A stretch of 64,000 nt of DNA from Liolophura sinensis. Taxonomy: Eukaryota > Mollusca > Polyplacophora > Chitonida > Chitonidae. Location: contig NC_088303.1 in assembly GCF_032854445.1 (NCBI RefSeq), forward strand, positions 32,125,501 through 32,189,500. The letters are read 5' to 3'. This document shows, one piece after another, positions 36,410 through 48,119 of the stretch (the stretch's first letter is position 1; each line of letters starts with the position of its first letter). The notes under the pieces are model-generated. The model worked only from the letters and a program-made list of their open reading frames with translations, made no database searches and had not been told where the DNA came from. The translations under genes were made by a program, and so were the position numbers.

Positions 36410-36960
36410 TTTTGGTGCAGTTCAAAGCCGGAAGTGGAGTCAAAGGTGTGTCGTCAGCGAGGCGAGTCGGCGCGCGACAAGCTGAAAACCACACGGCACG
36501 CTCTCCGATGACACAGCCCGGGGAGCGCTTATTAAAATAGGGTGACAGTGGAAGTCCGCCCAGGCACTCAACGGCCACAGCACGCCTGCCATTTTATATC
36601 GTCATTGGACACGGTAATTAAAATAAAAGGAACTCGGCCTGGCAAGGTAGGTTATGGCGCGATCTTGTCGATATCTGATATCAGACAGTTAATCCAATCA
36701 GGGTCTGCCCCGACAGACGCCATTTCTACGGCTGGTTTTATTTTCACGAATGAAAGTTTAACCCGCTCTCCTCTAATGGAGGAGCGGAAGGTCGCTGTGA
36801 TTTGATTATCATAACAAAGGATTTTGTCAGCGCCGTTTTTTCAGCATAAGGTTGACAGTCTAATGCTCCAGATCGGACGTCGTCTGATAAGGATCTCTAT
36901 CAGTTATCTCCCCTTGTATTCAAGTCCCTCAGGCAATCACGTAAGGCAAATCTCATTAAA
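36410..36960. promoter_or_regulatory. Candidate conserved non-coding island, CpG-richer
   Basis: One of the cleanest islands: CpG-richer than its flanks and repeat-free, with 'agccggaagtggag' (ETS-like), 'gtgacagtgg' (MEIS-like), 'cggtaattaaaataaaagg' (homeodomain), the perfect palindrome 'tctgatatcaga' (36674-36685), and TAATCC next to 'aatcagg' at 36690. The plus frame at 36542-36805 (87 codons) has no recognised domain. An enhancer or an unspliced promoter/5' exon are both possible. Confidence 0.33.
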
Positions 36961-37687
36961 ATCATTGTACAAAGCCATATAGGAAATCAGTTTGTTGTGT
37001 GTGCGTCATCGTTACGACGAGTCAGTCGCCACTCAATGTACGAGTGATTGCGATTGTAAATGACAATGTCGCGAGTGTATTATTATATATTATCTGCAGT
37101 GATTGAATGATTCGAACGCATTAAACATAGCATATCTTGAAGAACACATATACTGCGTTATATATAAAGACCAATTGTTAGGCCGTCTTGAAATGCCATC
37201 TTTGGGCTTTAACAATGTTATAAATGAGCTTCGTACAAAGTAGGCCTACATCCAAGAAAAGAAAACGTCATATACATACCCAGAGTGTTTTGTAAACCTC
37301 CCCATTTTGTGGATGGTGGAGAAGACTAAACGCCACACAAAGACACCCAGATAAAATACAGACTTGCGCAACATTCACATTGCATATCGTGCCAATAGTT
37401 GTCTCTGTAGTTAGTCGTCTACGGAGTTTAAATACTGTCCGGAGCAAAAGTATAAGCCTTTGGCGATAGGACAACATGAAACAATATGGACGCTGTCTTT
37501 CTATGATCACCACTGAATTATACATTAATACTAATCTTTTATTCCATTTCGACATTTTGAAAATTATAGTTAATCTGTTGGTGTTTACCGCTTTAACTGG
37601 ATCTCTCATATACTGTAGGTCCAAAGCTTACTGTGTCTTAATTTCTGTTTGATAGAAATATCACAGGACGCTATATATACACACGTG
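36961..37687. other. Unassigned non-coding stretch
   Basis: AT-rich unique sequence. The minus frame at 37268-37624 (118 codons) has no recognisable domain. No repeats seen. Confidence 0.5.
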
Positions 37688-37804
37688 TTCCTCCCCGGAC
37701 GTACGTGGAAAGGTCCTGAAGCAACGTGCCGATGGTCGTGGGTTTCCACCGGGCTCTTGCCCGGTTTCCTCACACCATAATGCTGACCGAACTGTATGAC
37801 CTCC
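37688..37804 (+). mobile_element. SINE family A, truncated at satellite junction
   Basis: Contains 'cgtacgtggaaaggtcctg', 'gccgatggtcgtgggtttcc', 'cttgcccggtttcctcacac' and 'cataatgctgaccga'. It then breaks off where family A would continue 'gtcgtataagtgaaat'. Instead it runs directly into 'tgtatgacctcctgaaaaaa', which is part of the 141-bp satellite unit. Confidence 0.75.
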
Positions 37805-38780
37805 TGAAAAAAACATTCATTCATTCCATACTATCGCTCGCCACCAAATGCCTGAAATGCTGCTGACGTGCATAACCCCCTGACATAACTATTAATTCAT
37901 TCCATGCTATCGCTCGCAGCAATGTCTCCGAATTGCATGACCTCCTGAAAAAAACATTCATTCATTCCACACTATCGCTCGCCACCAAATGCCTGAAATG
38001 CTGCTGACGTGCATAACCCCCTGACATAACTATTAATTCATTCCATGCTATCGCTCGCAGCAATGTCTCCGAATTGTATGACCTCCTGAAAAAAACATTC
38101 ATTCATTCCACACTATCGCTCGCCACCAAATGCCTGAAATGCTGCTGACGTGCATGACCCCCTGACATAACTATTAATTCATTCCATGCTATCGCTCGCA
38201 GCAATGTCTCCGAATTGTATGACCTCCTGAAAAAAACATTCATTCATTCCATACTATCGCTCGCCACCAAATGCCTGAAATGCTGCTGACGTGCATGACC
38301 CCCTGACATAACTATTAATTCATTCCATGCTATCGCTCGCAGAAATGTCTCCGAATTGTATGACCTCCTGAAAAAAACATTCATTCATTCCATACTATCG
38401 CTCGCCACCAAATGCCTGAAATGCTGCTGACGTGCATGACCCCCTGACATAACTATTAATTCATTCCATGCTATTGCTCGCAGCAATGTCTCCGAATTGC
38501 ATGACCTCCTGAAAAAAGCATTCATTCATTCCACCCTATCGCTCGCCACCAAATGCCTGAAATGCTGCTGACGTGCATGGCCCCCTAACGTAAGCATTCA
38601 TTGATTCCATGCTATCGCTGACTGCAATTCTACCGAAGAGCATGGCCTCATGACATAAGCATTCATTCACTCCATAGTTTTCGTTCTCCACATATGGCTG
38701 CCATATTGCGAAGTCGCATAATGCCATATCTATTGATTCATTTCGCAGTGTTCGCTCGCCACGATATGGCTGTAATATAT
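37805..38780. repeat. 141-bp dimeric higher-order satellite, six copies plus diverged edge
   Basis: 'ctcctgaaaa' recurs at 37801, 37942, 38083, 38224, 38365 and 38506, exactly 141 bp apart each time. Each unit is a dimer. An A half of about 75 bp has 'ttccatactatcgctcgcca'; a B half of about 66 bp has 'ttccatgctatcgctcgcag'. Both halves share the attcattcc/ctatcgctcgc block and a 'cctgaaat..' or 'ccgaatt..' block. Inner copies are nearly identical. From about 38595 the array falls back to single, strongly diverged monomers ('cgctcgccacgatatggctg'). Confidence 0.95.
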
Positions 38781-38844
38781 AACGCCAAAATGGCGTTCTG
38801 TCATAATCATTTAATCAGCCCACAATGATTCACTTATTTCACTT

Positions 38845-38920
38845 GCGTTTTATGCTGTATACTCAAGAACATTTTACTTCTACGATGACGATCAGCATTA
38901 CGGTAGCCGGAAACCAGACC
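38845..38920 (-). mobile_element. SINE family A fragment
   Basis: 'gctgtatactcaagaacatt', 'ttctacgatgacgatcagca' and 'ccggaaaccagac' match the reverse complement of the family A 3' half. Decayed. Confidence 0.6.
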
Positions 38921-40072
38921 CAGTGATGTGGCTCGCTGGCAGATTTATCTAACAAGAAAAAAACAGACTGAAAAAAGGGTGTCATTGTAAAGCGATATTC
39001 CAATATCCCGATAATGGGAAAAAGTGTCAATATTGTGTGAACGACATTCGGTTGCGTAAAGGACAAATGCCGTTTGTTACGTCCTTCATTATAGTGCTGT
39101 AGAGGTGTAAGATGCCCAGCCTGTATTTCTTGTGGCATTATACTCGATACCTTCTTTCCCCCCACCCCTCTAAAAGACTTCCCCCTCTCAGGAACACACG
39201 GAGTTCCCGGAAGTTCAGGCAAGCACCGCCCGAGGTATAGATCAATGTGAAGTAATTTTACTTGGGGGCCAGCGTGTCTACAAGACCCTGGGACATATAA
39301 TCTTTGATAAAATTCATTATTCTGCCCACTTGCGGCGCTCTGGGTGCTGATATTAGACTTGGCCTGTTCACTGAGATCCCGTATTTTCCAATCACACCGA
39401 CCACTTTCACGGACTCCAGTGTTTGGTTAAAGCAGATCTATTTCCTCAGTGTTCAGATAGTCCACTTTTTCACCGCTTCCAGTTCGACTTGGTCTCATGA
39501 TATTTCTCCACAGACCTAACAACGGTGATTACCCAAGGCCCCTGTTTAAACACTTCTTCACGGTAATTGGCGATTTTATGATCAAAATGAATGTCTCGAG
39601 GGTCTAGGACTGGTTCGCAAGGCTTGCTTCGCTCTCTCTCTAGTGATTCAGATAAAACTAAATAGAACTGGCGATTCTTTAGGCTCATTGTACTACCCAA
39701 GCCGAAGTCCAGTCCAATATCGAAGCAAAAGAAAAGCTATACAAAGAAAAAGTTTGGTAGGCAGACGAAGTGTGTACTATCTTTTTTGTTACATTTCATC
39801 GTGCGATGGTAAAAAAAAAACAAAAAAAAAACTCCCCCCCAAAAAAAAGAAAAAAAAAAGAAGAAAGCAGCTCACAAACACTTCTAATCATCACATGACT
39901 AATTACGTCCTAGACTCATCTAGATAATTACGCGTAATCTCCAGATGTCTCGTAATAAACATCAACAACATATTTTGTTTTATAGGGTTACAAATCTTTG
40001 CAAATCTTGATTTTTAGACTATACCCGTCAATTTCTGTATCGTACACATATCTAACATTAAAAAGCAGCTTT
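38921..40072. other. Unassigned non-coding stretch with A-rich tract
   Basis: No gene supported. A-rich at about 39811-39867 (runs of A with a few C). The minus frame at 38863-39222 (119 codons) overlaps the SINE fragment and is not considered coding. Confidence 0.5.
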
Positions 40073-40150
40073 TTATGTATTTGATTGGTGTTATAGGCAA
40101 GGATATTTCACTCATACGACGACGACCAGCATTGTGGTGGGAGAAAAAGT
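40073..40150 (-). mobile_element. SINE family A 3' fragment
   Basis: 'tatttgattggtgttatagg', 'atatttcactcatacgacga' and 'cagcattgtggtgggag' are the reverse-complemented tail, 'taagtgaaatat' and 'cataatgctg' blocks. The core is lost. Confidence 0.65.
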
Positions 40151-42289
40151 TGCGTAAAAAAGCATTATGTCACATGACAACTAGGGAGGTATTTTCTGAA
40201 AGCACAGTGTATGCAAGTCATCTATTATAGGAAAAGTGTTGAAAATTTAAAAAGAGAATTTTCGATAAGAAAATTTACCCTCAGTCTTCGGTAGAGTCTC
40301 TACGATAATAAATGCATATGTCTTACCGAAATTGTGTGCATTAAATGTATTTTAAATGGCGTTAGTATTTATCAATGTCACGTGACGTTCCAAGCCAAAA
40401 CAGCTAATACTGGGCTATCTATAATAAGTAAGTATATGGAAATTTGCATATCGCTGTCATACCATTTCTTGCCTGACCTCCCAAGTTCGTAGTCCACCAA
40501 AACCATGTTCGGCTATATCATTAGGAAACGCTTAAAAACTAATGAAGTAACTTTTTGGACTACACAAAAAATAACCATGTATTGGTGTTTTAACGAGGGC
40601 ATCTGGAAGAGACTAGTTTATTCACAAGGAGTCATATAAACTGACGTGCACAAACATATTGACACACACATACGTATTTATTTATTTAAATCAAATGTTT
40701 TTTAAGAACTTGACAAGGTTATAATTACACATACTCTCTCCAAAATAAAGTGGTACATTTAACACTGTAAAGATAATGGGGAGTGACTACACTTATAAAT
40801 GTTACATAGGTGTGATCAGTTGTATTCAGTGTTAATGTTTCAATACTCTTCGAAGGTTCATATTCCAACTTCATTAAAAGTGTTAAATATATTTTTTTAA
40901 AAATTCGATTGTTGATTTCAGATGCTGATTAACCCAGTTTAATAGTCAGTTGGAATGTGAACGCTTTGACGAGTGTTAAAACATTAACACTTTATAAAAA
41001 TGATCATGTCAGATAACCCTTATAAGTGCAGTAATTTATTGTGATGCCGGTCACAATTTGTAATCAGGAACACTCAAGGCAGGATTTACTTATGTACTGA
41101 ACACTTTATGAACGATAGGAAAACATGCACATATAAATTAGACAGATTCACACTAGTTGGTGTAACTTCAGCTATGGCACAGTTGTATTGCGGAGTCGGT
41201 AGTTCCGAGGTTCAGGGTTCCTTTTACAAGTGACAGTACATTTTTATACAAAAACATACTGCATAGTAACAAACAAGTTTTAACAAGGTTTATAGACATA
41301 CAATCCTAACAGTAATGTACATGACTGGTCCTGATATGCAGCGTTGCGGTGGATTAAAACATTAGGAGGTCACCAAGCCTACAGTTCCACTGCAAGACCA
41401 GATTAAAACAGATTATGTGTTAGGCCTGCTAACATTCACAATACCACACATTCCCCGTGATTTTTACAGTTTTAAATGTGACACTTTATTTTTAAGAGAA
41501 GAAGTGCAATTATAGCCTTGGCTACGGCGTAAAACTCCATGAAGAGTGTATATCATGCAAAGCTGTAAGATTTACCCAAAGACGGAATATAATCTGTGGA
41601 AACCAAACATGGCCCTTCCCCAAACAGTGAACAAATTTTGTGACGTTAACATTTACTTCACGCCATTTTGGTGACGCACTGTTAGCACCAAGGAAGGATA
41701 TTTATTCAACATTTAAAAGATGTAAATAAATTCTTCATTTTTTGTTCAATTTTTTTCCAAATTGTGATTAAAGGACCACAAAGTCAAATGCATACTTTAT
41801 ACTCTATATGTATATAGACTTGTCAGCTGATGACGACACAAATTGCCCAATCAGATAGTTTTGGTCTCTAAATCTGATGAAGATTCAAGTGCTCTGAACA
41901 CCTCCAGCTAATGGCAAGATTTCTCATTCAAATATAAGCTTAGATATTTGTGAAGATATAATAGTCAACGTCACAATTCTACTTGCTGCACACATATATA
42001 CAGTCTTACAAACATGCCGAGAGGTAGACATAGGTAATGTAAGAAGAGTACAATTCAGAAGTTTTTTGTTCAAATTCGTTAAAATCTGGACAAATGTGCG
42101 AACTTCCAAAGACATGTGCAATGAGACAAAAGTAACGAGATGTGATTCAGGCGATACGAGAGGCCATTTAGAGCTTGTTCCTGCATGTAATAGGGGAGAT
42201 CTGTCTATGCCTGCACTTTCTCTCCTTCTCGCTGTTATTCACACTGTGTCAATATGTCGGGAGGAATCTTGACAAATGTGAAATCCCAC
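40151..42289. other. Unassigned non-coding stretch
   Basis: AT-rich. 'gctacggcgtaaaactccat' at about 41520 may be another worn family A tail. No gene supported; the longest frames are under 70 codons. Confidence 0.5.
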
Positions 42290-42570
42290 TTGGTTGGAGT
42301 TTATTTTAATTTCTCTGATACCCCTAATCGCCTGATTCCCTTAATCGACTGTGGATGTCTAAACCCTCCTCGTACCTCTGCTCGCCTCTCCAGTCGTGTT
42401 CTTTGAGCCCAAACATTGAATTCTTTGTTTATTGGTTTGTGGCGGCGACAAAGGCCTCTCTTCTAAACCGAGACGTGGGAGCAGGGATTGTGATGCGACC
42501 AACGTGGCGTTCGGAGTGGCAGAGGTCATGATGGGGCTATCACAGCCTTGCAGTGAAGTTTACCTCGGCT
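42290..42570. promoter_or_regulatory. Candidate cis-regulatory island with SOX/TCF/forkhead words
   Basis: GC-balanced, with no open frame of note. It contains 'cattgaattctttg' (paired SOX-like words), a forkhead-like TGTTTATT at 42426-42433, ACAAAGG (SOX/TCF) at 42448-42454, and a CpG-rich right part ('accaacgtggcgttcgg'). Confidence 0.28.
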
Positions 42571-44884
42571 TCAGAGAAAATACATTTGTGATCGTATGCT
42601 TGAATTAAATTCGCATGGGCGAATTAAACATGGGGTTTGATTCTATATACGACTTCCAGAAAACTCGTTGTTCTCTTTGCCTCTTGCTTAAAACATTCAT
42701 AATAGTTTGATAAGGTGTGTAACATCTGTACATCGACGATCGATTCGCCATGATGACCGAACGACAGCTACTAAATATCGAGCTCAAGGTGTAACAGCGG
42801 AAAGAGAGTGTTTATTATTTCTGAGGACAGTTTAAGAGTTAATTCGACATGGAACCCTAATCAAAAGCTACTCTGCACACGTGTGGAATGTGGTCGGTGC
42901 TGTCGATGCCAGTTTTTAAGGGTATTAAATTCTGAAATCGATGGACAAAACCATCTGCTGGTTATCAGTTTGCTCATTGGGTATGCGAAAGAGAACAGTG
43001 AGGGTGAAGTAGAAATTACAGCACCTCTTGTGTAAAGCAGGTGAGCGGTTCGGCGAAAACAAACACAAGACAATCCCTCTGGTGCAAGTCATTTCCCTCG
43101 GTACATTAATTTCCTCGCGAAAAAGAGATGTATTCGCGCAAAAGCCCAATGAAAAAACACCACGTTTATTTGGACAGTGTCGGAATCTTAAAAACAGCAT
43201 TTGTTGAACATGTTTTTTAGCAAAATGGCGTTTTAAAATATTTAATACCTTGCACTTTTTTTGAAAGATGGTTATTGTTATTTTTTTATGAATTCGGTTA
43301 TTAGGTATAGTTAATGAAAACCTGTAAATGTCTAATTGAATGACCATACATGTCAATGAGTTTCGACTTTCATGAAAATCACATGTTAATAGTAATTGTA
43401 AACTTTTGGCAATATAATGGTGATGATTCTAATCAGATACTAGCATCACGTTTAGAGAGCTTTGCTATAGTTGTCTGTAATTGAGCTTTTACCAGAAAGA
43501 AAAGCAAATGACTCACAAGTTCCCTGTATTGGCCTACTCTGAACACAGTATACGCATCAAAAAGCATCAAATTCACACCACATCAGCAAAGTTCAAGTGA
43601 ACACTTTTTTGGTAATGGGGGCCATCAAAATTTTCTATATATATTCTTGAGTGATGCTGGTGGGCTTCAGAAAATTTGGTGTATGGTCAAAATGAAACCT
43701 CTCAAAAATTAAGCAAAGAAGAAAAGAAAGAGATCGTTTCAAAGAGGAACCCAAACTAGTATGGATATATGTGATTATGGTTATTAATACATGGTTACAT
43801 CAAACAGTAATATTTCTTTGCTAATATTTGCAATATCTATTGCTCAGATGTAATTCAGTAATACGTACGCTTGAGTGGACTAAATATGGTGAGAGACACA
43901 GCATCATCGAACGTTTAACAAGTAGTAAACAGTCTGAAGACGTCGATGTTCTTTGTATTTTCAACTTTCTACGTTGTTCCTCCAGCCATTCCCTTGTGTT
44001 ATTAGAATGTTTATGAGGTGCAAACAAGCATTCTACAGAGGCATATTTGTCTGCAGCCTTTGATGCATGTTAATATCGCTGTCTGTATTTCATTTGTTTG
44101 TCGCCAAAAGCAGTCAGTGAGACAGAAGAAGAGAAAAAGACGTGCGCCCGTGTGCGCCTCCGAAAGGCAAATGTTACACAAGCCCTTGTATATACAGAGG
44201 CAATGCTCTGGGCGTATTGTTCCCGATTTCTATACAACGTCTACAAACTCTGGCCAACTTCCTGTATTGTCCCTTCGCATCCAAATATGTGTCCCTATAA
44301 CCGGGTGTGGTCAAGAGTCTCTGACAGTTACAAATCAGTCATATCTCTGTCGCAATTAGAAGTGAAATGGTCCACTGCTGTCACCCCTTCTCCCTATATC
44401 GACTGAGGTCTTGTGAACAGCACACATTGGTATGGGCTGTGTTTGGTAAGGTCTTGAAGCTAACAGGAAATTTCTTGGCGGGATCCTGTGTTCCAGATCA
44501 AATAGCCATCTATGAACATGAATTAGGCGGACGCAAGAGAGGCCTGCGCTTTAATGAAGTTTGCTGGACAAGATGGTTCGACAAGATTCAACCATTGTAA
44601 GCCCATTTCAATGAAGGTGACAGAATGCAATTTATCTCTGTCTCCAAGGGAAAATACTTCTTTTTAAATCGCCCAGGTTGAGAAAGACTTTCATTTCCTT
44701 TAAACTGTTAGCTGTTATTACCTCAGTGGGTCTCGACCGAGGTACTCTTTCTTGACTTTTCATCACAAATTTGATTACTATGCGCTTTGCCTCGAACTAA
44801 AAGCGGAGATGAAGATATGATAAGGAGGCAACGGGACGTAATATTCTTTGAACACGGAGAAGGACTGCGAGTTCTCTTCACGGT
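42571..44884. other. Unassigned non-coding stretch
   Basis: No gene supported. Frames of 60-143 codons occur on both strands at 42600-43360 and 44018-44600 without recognisable domains. The sequence is mixed, unique and without tandem repeats. Confidence 0.45.
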
Positions 44885-47040
44885 GATGTTTAAACTGACT
44901 GGTTCTCGTCACGTGATGTGTAAACTAACTGGTATTCGTCACGTGATGTGTAAACTGACTGGTACTCGACACCTATTTGTTCTTTGTGTTGATGACTGAA
45001 GTTCTGTTGGTGTTGATGTGTAAACTGTTTGGTACTCTTCATGTGATGTGTAAACTGACTGGTACTCGTCATCTGTTTGTGCACTGTGTCCCTGACTGAA
45101 GTCCTCTTGATGATGATGTGTAAACTGTTTCTTACGCGCCACTTGGAGTGTAAACTGACAGGTACTCGTGATCTGTTTGTTCACTGTGGCTGAAGTCCTC
45201 CTAATGTTGATGTGAAAACTGTTTGGTACTCGTCACGCGATGTGTAAACTCTTTGGTACTCGTCACCTGTTTTGTTCACTGTGTTCCTGACCGAAGTCTT
45301 CTTGATGGTGATGTGTAAACTGTTCGGTACTCATCACGTGTGTATTAACTCTGTCCCTGACCGAAGTCCTCTTGATGGTGATGTGTAAACTGTTTGGTAC
45401 TCATCACGTGATGTGTAAACTGACTGGTACTCGTCACCTGTTTATTAACTCTGTCCCTGACTGAAGTCTTCTTGATGGTGATGTGTAAACTGTTTGGTAC
45501 TCATCACGTGTGTATTAACTCTGTCCCTGACTGAAGTCCTCTTGATAGTGATGTGTAAACTCTTTGGTACTCATCACGTGTGTATTAACTCTGTCCCTGA
45601 CTGAAGTCCTCTTGATGGTGATGTGTAAACTGTTTGGTACTCAGCATGTGTGTATTAACTCTGTCCCTGATCGAAGTCCTCTTGATAGTGATGTGTAAAC
45701 TGTTTGGTACTCATCATGTGATGTGTAAACTGACTGGTACTCGTCACCTGTTTATTAACTCTGTCCCTGACTGAAGTCTTCTTGATGGTGATGTGTAAAC
45801 TGTTTGGTACTCGTCACCTGTTTATTAACTCTGTCCCTGACTGAAGTCCTCTTGATAGTGATGTGTAAACTCTTTGGTACTCATCACGTGTGTATTAACT
45901 CTGTCCCTGACTGAAGTCCTCTTGATGGTGATGTGTAAACTGTTTGGTACTCAGCATGTGTGTATTAACTCTGTCCCTGATCGAAGTCCTCTTGATAGTG
46001 ATGTGTAAACTGTTTGGTACTCATCACGTGATGTGTAAACTGACTGGTACTCGTCACCTGTTTATTAACTCTGTCCCTGACTGAGGTCTTCTTGATGGTG
46101 ATGTGTAAACTGTTTAGTACTCGTCACCTGTTTATTAACTCTGTCCCTGACTGAAGTCCTCTTGATAGTGATGTGTAAACTCTTTGGTACTCATCACGTG
46201 TGTATTAACTCTGTCCCTGACTGAAGTCCTCTTGATGGTGATGTGTAAACTGTTTGGTACTCAGCATGTGTGTATTAACTCTGTCCCTGACCGAAGTCCT
46301 CTTGATGGTGATGTGTAAACTGTTTGGTACTCATCACGTGATGTGTAAACTGACTGGTACTCGTCACCTGTTTATTAACTCTGTCCCTGACTGAAGTCTT
46401 CTTGATGGTGATGTGTAAACTGTTTGGTACTCGTCACCTGTTTATTAACTCTGTCCCTGACTGAAGTCCTCTTGATAGTGATGTGTAAACTCTTTGGTAC
46501 TCATCACGTGTGTATTAACTCTGTCCCTGACTGAAGTCCTCTTGATGGTGATGTGTAAACTGTTTGGTACTCATCACGTGATGTGTAAACTGACTGGTAC
46601 TCGTCACCTGTTTATTAACTCTGTCCCTGACTGAAGTCCTCTTGATAGTGATGTGTAAACTCTTTGGTACTCATCACGTGTGTATTAACTCTGTCCCTGA
46701 CTGAAGTCCTCTTGATGGTGATGTGTAAACTGTTTGGTACTCATCACGTGATGTGTAAACTGACTGGTACTCGTCACCTGTTTATTAACTCTGTCCCTGA
46801 CTGAAGTCCTCTTGATAGTGATGTGTAAACTCTTTGGTACTCATCACGTGTGTATTAACTCTGTCCCTGACTGAAGTCCTCTTGATGGTGATGTGTAAAC
46901 TGTTTGGTACTCAGCATGTGTGTATTAACTCTGTCCCTGACTGAGATCTGCTTGATGGTGATGGTGGTAAAGTACTCCTCACCTGTTTGTTCACTGTTTG
47001 TCTGACTGAAGTCCTCTTGATGTGTAAGCTGACAATTCAA
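44885..47040. repeat. 70-bp satellite with 310-bp higher-order organisation
   Basis: The marker 'cttgat(g/a)gtgatgtgta' starts at 45301, 45371, 45471, 45541, 45611, 45681, 45781, 45851, 45921, 45991, 46091, 46161, 46231, 46301, 46401, 46471, 46541, 46641, 46711, 46811, 46881 and 46951. Spacings are 70 or 100 bp. The 100-bp units carry an extra 30-bp internal duplication beginning 'atgtgtaaactgactggtac'. The order 100-70-70-70 (310 bp) repeats three times from 45371 to 46300. It is followed by a 240-bp and two 170-bp shortened versions. Left of 45301 units are irregular and diverged. Minus-strand frames here (Q/F/T/H-rich) are repeat artefacts, since neither 70 nor 310 is a multiple of three. 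Confidence 0.97.
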
Positions 47041-48119
47041 CAAGTTCTTCATGGAAGCTTGTAGAACTCGACTGGCACTTGTTACTGACGATATCATAGG
47101 ATAAATTCCCTACGGCGGCATGTATAACTTGTACAACTAATTTAGTTGTACAACTAAGGATCTCTTGGAGATTTTAGATACTTGAGGATAACTTAAATAA
47201 AACACAAGGCACGGTTTGTAAATAGGAGTAATTTGTGTAAAGACATTAAAACACAAAACGAAGTCGACAAAACTTCCAAGGTCCATAGACTTAACGGATT
47301 AACTAAATGGATGGCGTTTGAAGCCACTTCATATCGTCCAACCGACTGTTTCTGCTTTACCCGTGTTAGTACCAATACCCAAATTGTGAACTTCATTCAT
47401 AAATGTGTATTTATTCATGCATATATGCAAAGACTTTAATGTAAATTACATCGTTAAATGCAGAAACTATGTGTTTATTCACATACTATCTTTAGCTTTC
47501 TGTCTGCTGAAGCGCTTCAAAAACTGAATTTGTGTTTTTGTCCCTTCTTTGTGACAATTACTTTTATGTTCGAGATATCTACAATTGTTGACCATTGCTC
47601 AGGTGTGACAACAACGTTTACCTATTTTAATGTATGACAGGAAGTATAATAATGGCATAATGTGTTAATAAACTTGTTTTTTTATAAACCATGGACTTTT
47701 TTGTATTTTAAACTTTTCCGGCATATTTGAAGAATGCGGAGAAGCGAAGACAGTTGCGTTATACTGCGCAGTTGACATCTGCGTATTTATATTCTTTGCT
47801 GATCATTCTAAATGAATCACCACTCCATTTTGATGTCATTTTTAGAGGCCCTAACCATTGTCCTTTTTGTCCATTAATTATTTTCAGTTCATGTGGTTTG
47901 ATGACGTGTGTCTAGGTTTTTTCTGGTAGTATGGACATGACGCTATTCACCTTTATATATCGTTATATATATATATAGACGGACCTCTGAACGCGTGGAC
48001 AAGTCGTTATTTGTCAAAATAAGGATATGTAATAATTTTCTTATTTATATTGTGGTATTGTCGGCAGTGTGTAGTCTGATGTGTAATTGCTAGTCCGTGG
48101 CGTCATTGGGATAGACCTG
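47041..48119. other. Unassigned non-coding stretch
   Basis: AT-rich unique sequence. 'tacaactaatttagttgtac' at about 47132 is a near-perfect short palindrome ('tacaacta' / 'tagttgta'). A short (TA)n lies near 47965. No gene supported. Confidence 0.5.

Noticed and set aside
41495-41545. 'ctacggcgtaaaactccatg' as another SINE tail
   Set aside because: Only about 20 bp match the family A 3' block, with no tail repeats or core; too short to call. The same applies to 'cccggcgtaaaatccatg' near 35719.
44885-47040. Regular direct repeats as a CRISPR array
   Set aside because: Units are head-to-tail with no unique spacers, no cas genes, and the context is eukaryotic (SINEs, (TA)n).
44890-47097. Minus-strand frames with QFTHHHQEDFSQ-like repeats
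   Set aside because: Period 70 (and 310) is not a multiple of three, frames close after two or three units, and the same words appear in different frames; satellite artefact.
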